Origin: Sphingopyxis sp.
GTDB taxonomy: Bacteria > Pseudomonadota > Alphaproteobacteria > Sphingomonadales > Sphingomonadaceae
Direction of reading: 5' to 3'
Length of the DNA stretch: 5,060 nucleotides
Assembly: GCA_013911715.1 (NCBI GenBank)
Contig: JACEST010000155.1
Coordinates: 1 to 5,060 of the forward strand
Part shown: positions 1 through 5,060 of the stretch, in pieces
Layout of the letters: every line of letters begins with the position of its first letter
Position numbering within the stretch: position 1 is the stretch's first letter
Program-made: the position numbers and the translations under genes
The notes under the pieces: model-generated
Database searches by the model: none
Told to the model about the DNA's origin: nothing
The model's input: only the letters and a program-made list of their open reading frames with translations

Positions 1-1585
<1,585 letters not shown>

Positions 1586-1610
1586 CGCGCCCAATGCCGA
1601 CCCAAGCAAC

Positions 1611-1652
1611 AACACCGCCCCTTGCCAGAAGCAAGGGGCGGTGTTTGCTTTT
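1611..1652 (+). terminator. Rho-independent terminator of ftsH
   Basis: A perfect 15-base-pair stem: AACACCGCCCCTTGC (1611-1625), a 5-base loop CAGAA, then the exact reverse complement (1631-1645), followed by TGCTTTT. The stem can be extended by AAGCA (1604-1608) pairing with TGCTT (1646-1650) across a 2-base bulge. It starts 25 bases after the ftsH stop codon. The T-rich side is downstream on the + strand, so it most likely ends the ftsH transcript and insulates the next gene. Confidence 0.9.
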
Positions 1653-1661
1653 GGGCCGTTC

Positions 1662-1690
1662 TTGCAGGACATGAGTCCACACCGTAGAAA
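1662..1690 (+). promoter_or_regulatory. Possible promoter of the DUF11-like gene
   Basis: TTGCAG (1662-1667) and TAGAAA (1685-1690) are 17 bases apart, downstream of the ftsH terminator and about 40 bases before the ATG at 1730. The match to the sigma-70 type consensus is partial (3/6 and 4/6). The argument is mainly positional: a terminator lies upstream, so the gene needs its own promoter. Confidence 0.3.
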
Positions 1691-1729
1691 CTTTCGCCGG
1701 CCAAATGGCTTACCAAGAATTGGACTGAC

Positions 1730-2215
1730 ATGATTGCCACCCGAAAATTGCTGCTGAGCCTGATTTCTGCAATCTTCATGGTCACGCCGGCCTTGGCGCA
1801 GCAGGCCGACAGCTTGGTGCTCGATAGTCTGGTCGAACTGGCCAAAAGCGAAACGGCCGCAGACGGCACGGTAACGACGCGCTATACCAAGCCCGACGTG
1901 GTGGTCCCCGGGGACCGGGTGCGGATCACTTTGCAGTTCCACAATCGATCGCGCGACTCCATCCAGAATTTGAAACTGCGCAATCCGATTCCCGACGGAT
2001 TGCAGTTTGACGGGACCGACGACCGTGCGGGTTTCAGCCTTTCGGTCGATGGCGGCACTGTCTGGGGCCAGCTTGCCGATCTGACCATCGCCGCCGATGG
2101 CGCACCACCGCGCCCGGCAACCTTGGCTGACATCACCCATGTCATGTGGGTGCTGCCTACCGCTGTAGCGCCCGGCGCACGCGGATCGGTAAGCTTTTTC
2201 ACTCGGGTCCGTTGA
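1730..2215 (+). CDS. Small exported protein with one DUF11-like domain
   Basis: A 161-residue protein of unknown function. Residues 1-23 look like a Sec signal peptide: basic MIATRK, a hydrophobic core LLLSLISAIFMV, and an ALA-Q cleavage site after Ala23. The mature part is about 138 residues and resembles the DUF11 / conserved repeat beta-sandwich seen in surface and exported proteins: VVVPGDRVRITLQFHN (58-72), LRNPIPDGLQFD (83-94), SVDGGTVWGQL (105-115), DITHVMWVLP (134-143) and a closing APGARGSVSF (147-156). A single copy is present, with no membrane anchor or LPXTG-like signal, so it is probably periplasmic or secreted. The ATG at 1730 has only a weak GGA 5 bases upstream, but it gives a complete signal peptide, which supports this start. 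It is monocistronic, between the ftsH terminator and the convergent rpoZ. The domain assignment comes from pattern memory; the role is unknown. Confidence 0.85.
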   Translation: MIATRKLLLSLISAIFMVTPALAQQADSLVLDSLVELAKSETAADGTVTTRYTKPDVVVPGDRVRITLQFHNRSRDSIQNLKLRNPIPDGLQFDGTDDRAGFSLSVDGGTVWGQLADLTIAADGAPPRPATLADITHVMWVLPTAVAPGARGSVSFFTRVR

Positions 2216-2254
2216 GATCAGCGACGCGAAGGCATCGCACGCCGCTCCACCCAT

Positions 2255-2286
2255 GAAAAAGGGGACGTCAGCCTGGCTGCGTCCCC
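2255..2286 (-). terminator. Rho-independent terminator of rpoZ (possibly shared by convergent genes)
   Basis: GGGGACG (2261-2267) pairs with CGTCCCC (2280-2286), with an inner CAGC/GCTG extension after a one-base bulge. On the minus strand the stem is followed by five Ts (AAAAA at 2256-2260 on the + strand), the classic layout for ending rpoZ, whose stop codon is 28 bases before it. On the + strand the downstream tract (TGTCTCATT) is only moderately T-rich, so it could weakly end the DUF11-like gene as well. Confidence 0.85.
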
Positions 2287-2313
2287 TGTCTCATTGTCTG
2301 AATGTCAGTTTGA

Positions 2314-2658
2314 TCAATCGAAGTCGCCGCCGCCGCCTGCCGGGCTGCGCGGCGGCGCTGCTGCGGTCAACCGCAGCGCTTCGGCGGAGCGCGAAATCGA
2401 GCTGATTTCATCGGGCGTGTCATCGTCGTCGATCACGACTTTCTGAAGCGTGCCGACCAATGTTTCGCCCAGATCATCGGGCCGTACCGTCTGTTCCGCA
2501 ATTTCGCGCAGCGCGACGACGGGGTTCTTGTCGCGATCACGGTCGATGGTCAGTTCGGCGCCACCCGAGATTTCACGGGCGCGGTGCGCCGCCAGCAACA
2601 CCAGATCAAAGCGGTTCGGAACCTTGTCAACGCAATCCTCAACGGTAACGCGGGCCAT
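2314..2658 (-). CDS. rpoZ: DNA-directed RNA polymerase subunit omega
   Basis: A 114-residue omega subunit, which helps fold and assemble the beta' subunit into RNA polymerase and in many proteobacteria forms part of a ppGpp site. The N-terminus MARVTVEDCVDKVPNRFDLV and the following LLAAHRAREISGG and KNPVVALREIAEQTV segments are the conserved omega core (residues 1-60). After about residue 70 comes an acidic stretch (VVIDDDDTPDE) and a low-complexity Pro/Gly tail ending GGGGDFD, a variable region in alphaproteobacterial omegas. The ATG at 2656-2658 has a good ribosome-binding site, AAGGA (2665-2669 on the + strand), 6 bases upstream. It stands alone: convergent with the DUF11-like gene and divergent from the PLD gene, and no relA/spoT gene follows it here, although rpoZ is often next to one in other bacteria. 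Confidence 0.97.
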   Translation of the reverse strand: MARVTVEDCVDKVPNRFDLVLLAAHRAREISGGAELTIDRDRDKNPVVALREIAEQTVRPDDLGETLVGTLQKVVIDDDDTPDEISSISRSAEALRLTAAAPPRSPAGGGGDFD

Positions 2659-2685
2659 TTTTCATCCTTGTGGAATGGGGAATGA

Positions 2686-2702
2686 TGCGGTGCAACACCG
2701 CA
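2686..2702 (-). repeat. Short inverted repeat in the rpoZ leader
   Basis: TGCGGTG (2686-2692) and CACCGCA (2696-2702) form a perfect 7-base-pair stem with a 3-base loop. It sits about 17 bases upstream of the rpoZ ribosome-binding site in the presumed 5' untranslated region. No T-run follows on either strand, so it is not an obvious terminator; it could stabilise the mRNA or be a protein-binding site. Confidence 0.5.
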
Positions 2703-2714
2703 CGCTAGCGGGCG

Positions 2715-2743
2715 CGGCTAGCAGCAAGCGCACCGCGAGTCAA
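2715..2743 (-). promoter_or_regulatory. Probable rpoZ promoter
   Basis: On the minus strand, TTGACT (2738-2743) is a strong -35-like hexamer (5/6 to TTGACA), followed after 17 bases by TAGCCG (2715-2720), a poor -10 match. The predicted start near 2708 would give a leader of about 50 bases that includes the hairpin at 2686-2702. The -35 and spacing are convincing; the -10 is not. Confidence 0.45.
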
Positions 2744-2753
2744 TCAAACGCCC

Positions 2754-2782
2754 TTGCCGGCGCGCGTTGCCCCGTCGATAGC
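2754..2782 (+). promoter_or_regulatory. Possible promoter of the PLD-like gene
   Basis: TTGCCG (2754-2759) and GATAGC (2777-2782) are 17 bases apart and would place the transcription start at or next to the GTG at 2789, giving a leaderless mRNA. This would fit the lack of a usable Shine-Dalgarno site. Both hexamers are weak matches, so this is a suggestion only. Confidence 0.2.
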
Positions 2783-2788
2783 GGAGCG

Positions 2789-3982
2789 GTGACCGACGCC
2801 CGCAAAATCATTGCCCTGCCCGATGGCGCCCCGCTGACAATCGACGGGCATCGCGTTCAGTTGCTGGCCGACAGCCGCAGCCGGATTGACCAATATATCG
2901 GTTTGATTGACGGTGCTGCGCATTCGGTTGCCATCATAATCTATATCCTCGACGATGATGCAGTCGGGCGGCGGGTCCGTGATGCGCTGGTCGCGGCGGC
3001 AGCACGCGGCGTCGACGTGCGGCTCATCGTCGACAGCTTTGGTTCGGGCGATACCACCGACGCCTATTTTGCGCCGCTGCGCGAAGCGGGCGCGACCGCG
3101 GCATTTTTCTCGCGGCGCTGGCGATCAACCTATCTGATCCGCAACCATCAGAAACTGTTGCTTGTCGACGGCGACAAGCTGTTCATCGGCGGTTTCAATC
3201 TGGCGAGCAGCTATTTCGATAACAGCCAGGCGCATGGGTGGAGTGATCTGGGCATCATCATTTTTGGTCCGGTGGCGGCCGAAATGGCTGACTGGTTCGA
3301 CCGCTTGTTCGATTTCGCCACCAACCATGACGGGCAGTGGCTAAAGCTGCGCCGATTGATGCGCGACTGGCACGCCGCTAGCCGGGCGCATCGGCCATTC
3401 CGCTGGCTGATGGGCGGCCCCACAGAGCGGCTTTCCCCGTGGACCCGGCAAATTCGGACCGACCTGACGGTGGCGCGGCGCATCGATATGGTGATGGCCT
3501 ATTTTTCCCCGGGGCGCGGGATGTTGCGTCGGTTGGCCAGGGTGGCACGGCGGGGGCCGGTCCGCATTGTGACAGCGGCGCGTTCCGACAATGGTGCGAC
3601 GGTTGGCGCGGCACGGCTGCTTTATCGTTACCTCCTCCGCAAACAGGTGGCGATTTTCGAATATCAGCCGCAACGGCTGCACATGAAGCTCATTGTCGTC
3701 GACGACATCGTTTATGTCGGGTCGGCCAATTTCGACATGCGCAGCCTGTTCGTCAATCTTGAACTGATGCTGCGAATTGAAGACGCCCGGTTAGCTGCGC
3801 AAGCGCGCGAGCTGATCGATCATATGGTCGCAGACAGCGAAGCTGTGACGCTCGACTGGGTCAAGCGGCGCGGTGGCGGACTGACCCGCCTGCGCTGGAT
3901 ATTGTCTTGGTTCGTCGTGAGCACGCTTGACTATAATGTCGCGCGGCGGCTGAATTTTGGGCTCGAAGACGATCAGACCTGA
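2789..3982 (+). CDS. Two-HKD phospholipase D / cardiolipin synthase-like protein (ClsB-type)
   Basis: A 397-residue phospholipase D superfamily enzyme that probably condenses phospholipids to cardiolipin (phosphatidyl transfer through a covalent phosphohistidine) at the inner membrane. It has two complete HKD motifs: HQKLLLVD (His120, Lys122, Asp127) followed by GGFN, and HMKLIVVD (His298, Lys300, Asp305) followed by GSANFDMRS. The 178-residue spacing, the second-motif context and the C-terminal segment (residues 365-397, LRWILSWFV then NVARRLNFG) are as in cardiolipin synthases. There are no N-terminal transmembrane helices, unlike ClsA, so it resembles the shorter ClsB type. The frame is open further upstream into antisense rpoZ; GTG 2789 was chosen because homology-like sequence begins just after it and longer starts (ATG 2675, GTG 2690) would add Ala/Ser-rich filler overlapping the rpoZ promoter. 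The ribosome-binding site is poor (GGAG only 2 bases upstream), so the start is less certain than the family. A nuclease or other PLD-family transferase is possible. Confidence 0.92.
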   Translation: MTDARKIIALPDGAPLTIDGHRVQLLADSRSRIDQYIGLIDGAAHSVAIIIYILDDDAVGRRVRDALVAAAARGVDVRLIVDSFGSGDTTDAYFAPLREAGATAAFFSRRWRSTYLIRNHQKLLLVDGDKLFIGGFNLASSYFDNSQAHGWSDLGIIIFGPVAAEMADWFDRLFDFATNHDGQWLKLRRLMRDWHAASRAHRPFRWLMGGPTERLSPWTRQIRTDLTVARRIDMVMAYFSPGRGMLRRLARVARRGPVRIVTAARSDNGATVGAARLLYRYLLRKQVAIFEYQPQRLHMKLIVVDDIVYVGSANFDMRSLFVNLELMLRIEDARLAAQARELIDHMVADSEAVTLDWVKRRGGGLTRLRWILSWFVVSTLDYNVARRLNFGLEDDQT

Positions 3983-3988
3983 GCCGGA

Positions 3989-4612
3989 TCAATCTTTCCA
4001 GCCCCAGAAGAGAAAGCACGGCGGGACATTGCGCCATTCAAAGCCATTGTCGATGCGTGCGAAATGCGCCGCCAGAAAATCGCGCGCACGGGCGCGGAAC
4101 TGGTACACCAGAAAGGCGCCGTCCTGGCGCAAGACGCGGTGCGTTGCGGCCGCAATAGCGGGCCCCACGCCCGCCGGCAGCGTCGAAAAGGGCAATCCCG
4201 ACACCACATAATCGGCATGGTCAAAGCCGTGCGCGCGCACGATCGCTTCGACATCGGCAGCCGATCCCAGGACGGGAACAAAGCGGCTGTCGCGGATATC
4301 GGCCTTGAGATAGTCGATGAAGTCAGGATTGGTATCGATGGCGATCAGCATCGCATCACCGGGCAAATGCTCCAGAATCGGGCGGCAGAATGTGCCCACG
4401 CCAGGACCATATTCGACAAACAGCTTGACCCGATCCCATTGAACCGGGGCCAACATGGCGGCGATCAGCGTCGGCGATGACGGGATGATCGACCCCACCA
4501 TCACCGGATGCTTCGCAAATCCCTTCAGAAACTGGCCCCATGGACCCAATTTGCGAATCAAACGATCGGTCAGGCGTTGTGCGATGCGCGGCTTGGCGCG
4601 GCTTTGCGTCAT
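3989..4612 (-). CDS. Class I SAM-dependent methyltransferase, phospholipid N-methyltransferase (PmtA)-like
   Basis: A 207-residue soluble methyltransferase, probably acting on phosphatidylethanolamine or a derivative at the membrane surface (the route to phosphatidylcholine) with S-adenosylmethionine as donor. Residues 25-52 (GQFLKGFAKHPVMVG then SIIPSSPTLIAAML) match the N-terminal signature of the COG3963 phospholipid methyltransferase group. Motif I is VEYGPGVGTF (66-75), the motif II acidic residue is Asp93 in AIDTNPDF, and the motif IV region is VVSGLPFSTLP (136-146). rRNA adenine dimethylases share the fold but have NxPY/F here, whereas this protein has SGLPF, typical of the phospholipid enzymes. 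The ATG at 4610-4612 was chosen over an in-frame ATG 30 codons upstream because the extra residues look non-homologous; no strong ribosome-binding site is visible for either. It converges on the PLD-like gene with a 6-base gap, so two probable lipid-head-group enzymes are adjacent but on opposite strands. Exact substrate is inferred. Confidence 0.85.
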   Translation of the reverse strand: MTQSRAKPRIAQRLTDRLIRKLGPWGQFLKGFAKHPVMVGSIIPSSPTLIAAMLAPVQWDRVKLFVEYGPGVGTFCRPILEHLPGDAMLIAIDTNPDFIDYLKADIRDSRFVPVLGSAADVEAIVRAHGFDHADYVVSGLPFSTLPAGVGPAIAAATHRVLRQDGAFLVYQFRARARDFLAAHFARIDNGFEWRNVPPCFLFWGWKD

Positions 4613-4757
4613 GAAGGGTTCCGGACTGCTATATGGACATAGATCAGTCGCAAAATTGTCTTGTTTGTGCAAGCCAATTAGCGCGGAACCGCCATATGGC
4701 ATTGGCCGGTCCGTGCGGGGGCTGGACAGTCAATGGTTGCTGTGAAAAGGCAAAATC
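4613..4757. other. Divergent intergenic region with a 10-base palindrome
   Basis: The 145 bases between the divergent methyltransferase and ABM genes must hold promoters for both. It contains the perfect palindrome GCCATATGGC (4691-4700) and a separate GCCAAT (4673-4678) / ATTGGC (4701-4706) inverted pair with a different centre. A TATAGC on the minus strand (4626-4631 approximately) lies about 15 bases before the methyltransferase ATG, but no good -35 accompanies it. I see no convincing promoter for the + strand gene. Confidence 0.4.
4747..4750 (+). promoter_or_regulatory. Ribosome-binding site deciding the ABM gene start
   Basis: AAGG (4747-4750) lies 7 bases before the ATG at 4758 and supports that start over downstream in-frame ATG codons such as the one at Met34. 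Confidence 0.6.
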
Positions 4758-5060
4758 ATGCCTTTTCCTTGCCCTCCCGCCGGTGCCGTGGTCGTAGCGT
4801 TCGTATCGCAAAAGCGTGCAGAGTCAGACGATGGCTATGCCGAAGCAGCAGCCGCCATGGAAGCACTGGCCGCGCGCCAGCCCGGCTATCTGGGTTTTGT
4901 CGCGGCGCGCGGTGCCGACGGGGTCGGCATTGCGCTCAGCTTTTGGCAGGACGACGCCGCTGCCCGCGCGTGGCGCGACCAACCCGACCATAGCCGCATC
5001 CGCGAACAAGGCCGACTGATATGGTACGACCGACAGGGCATAGCGGTCGTACCATATCAG
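4758..5060 (+). CDS. Antibiotic biosynthesis monooxygenase (ABM) fold protein, 3' truncated
   Basis: A frame of 101 codons without a stop, running off the right edge; the product resembles the small dimeric ferredoxin-like ABM proteins, some of which are cofactor-free oxygenases or haem-degrading enzymes and many of which have no known role. Family-like features: a first strand AVVVAFVSQK (10-19), a helix DDGYAEAAAAMEALAARQPGY split over residues 24-44 with the typical QPGYLGF turn (41-47), the DGVGIALSFWQDDAAARAW strand-helix (54-72), and DHSRIREQGR (77-86) followed by WYD (89-91). The family usually has a further strand after WY-D, rich in V and R. Here the residues after Asp91 (RQGIAVVPYQ) fit that only partly and are encoded by the loop and right arm of a perfect inverted repeat, so the last ten residues may not be authentic. 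The start at ATG 4758 is supported by AAGG 7 bases upstream. Function cannot be assigned. Confidence 0.8.
   Translation, partial: MPFPCPPAGAVVVAFVSQKRAESDDGYAEAAAAMEALAARQPGYLGFVAARGADGVGIALSFWQDDAAARAWRDQPDHSRIREQGRLIWYDRQGIAVVPYQ
5016..5060. repeat. Perfect 17-base inverted repeat ending at the window edge
   Basis: CTGATATGGTACGACCG (5016-5032) and its exact reverse complement (5044-5060) flank an 11-base spacer (5033-5043). The right arm ends at the last base available, so the repeat may continue beyond it. It lies inside the ABM reading frame (from Leu87 onward). There is no T-run in view, so it cannot be called a terminator. A fold-back at a contig end is an alternative explanation. Confidence 0.9.

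Noticed and set aside
2326..2358. GC-rich inverted segments (GCC repeats and GCGGCGGC) at the 3' end of rpoZ
   Set aside because: They encode the Gly run and Ala/Pro residues of the omega tail; codon bias in a GC-rich genome explains them, and the true terminator lies further on at 2255-2286.
2450..2788. N-terminal extension of the PLD-like protein
   Set aside because: The frame is open here but lies antisense to rpoZ and through its promoter, and the encoded residues are unlike any PLD enzyme.
3960..3985. GGCTC / GAGCC inverted pair across the PLD-like stop codon as a terminator
   Set aside because: Only 5 base pairs with a 16-base loop and no proper T-run on either strand.
4613..4702. Longer start for the methyltransferase (30 extra residues)
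   Set aside because: The added residues do not resemble the family N-terminus, which begins naturally at the Met encoded at 4610-4612.
4733..4993. Overlapping + strand frames starting at 4733 and 4816
   Set aside because: Their products are Arg/Ser-rich shadow translations; the frame from 4758 gives a recognisable ABM-like protein with a ribosome-binding site.

Overview
The window looks like a piece of the chromosome of an alphaproteobacterium, most likely from the Sphingomonadales (a Sphingopyxis- or Sphingomonas-like organism). This is inferred from the high-GC coding bias, the style of the FtsH and RpoZ proteins (the long D/E-rich then proline-glycine RpoZ tail, and the FtsH NQEEVFLGHSVARTQ segment), the small exported DUF11-like protein, and the PmtA-type phospholipid methyltransferase. 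No database search was run, so genus-level assignment is tentative.

Layout from left to right. Bases 1-1585 (+) hold the 3' part of ftsH, cut by the left edge inside the second transmembrane helix, followed by a strong perfect-stem terminator at 1611-1650. Bases 1730-2215 (+) encode a small exported protein with one DUF11-like beta-sandwich domain. It converges on rpoZ (2314-2658, -), and a hairpin with a T-run oriented for rpoZ lies between them. A divergent 130-base promoter region then leads into a 397-residue two-HKD phospholipase D / cardiolipin synthase-like gene (2789-3982, +). That gene converges, with a 6-base gap, on a phospholipid N-methyltransferase-like gene (3989-4612, -). A second divergent spacer of 145 bases leads into an antibiotic-biosynthesis-monooxygenase (ABM) fold gene starting at 4758 (+), whose reading frame is still open at the right edge.

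Functionally this is mostly housekeeping: membrane protein quality control (FtsH), RNA polymerase assembly (omega), and two probable membrane-phospholipid enzymes side by side (cardiolipin synthase-like and PE N-methyltransferase-like). There is no sign of mobile elements, CRISPR, tRNA or rRNA. I see no new multi-gene system. The most unusual sequence signal is a perfect 17-base inverted repeat that ends exactly at the last base of the window, inside the ABM gene. It could be a real hairpin or a fold-back artefact at a contig end.
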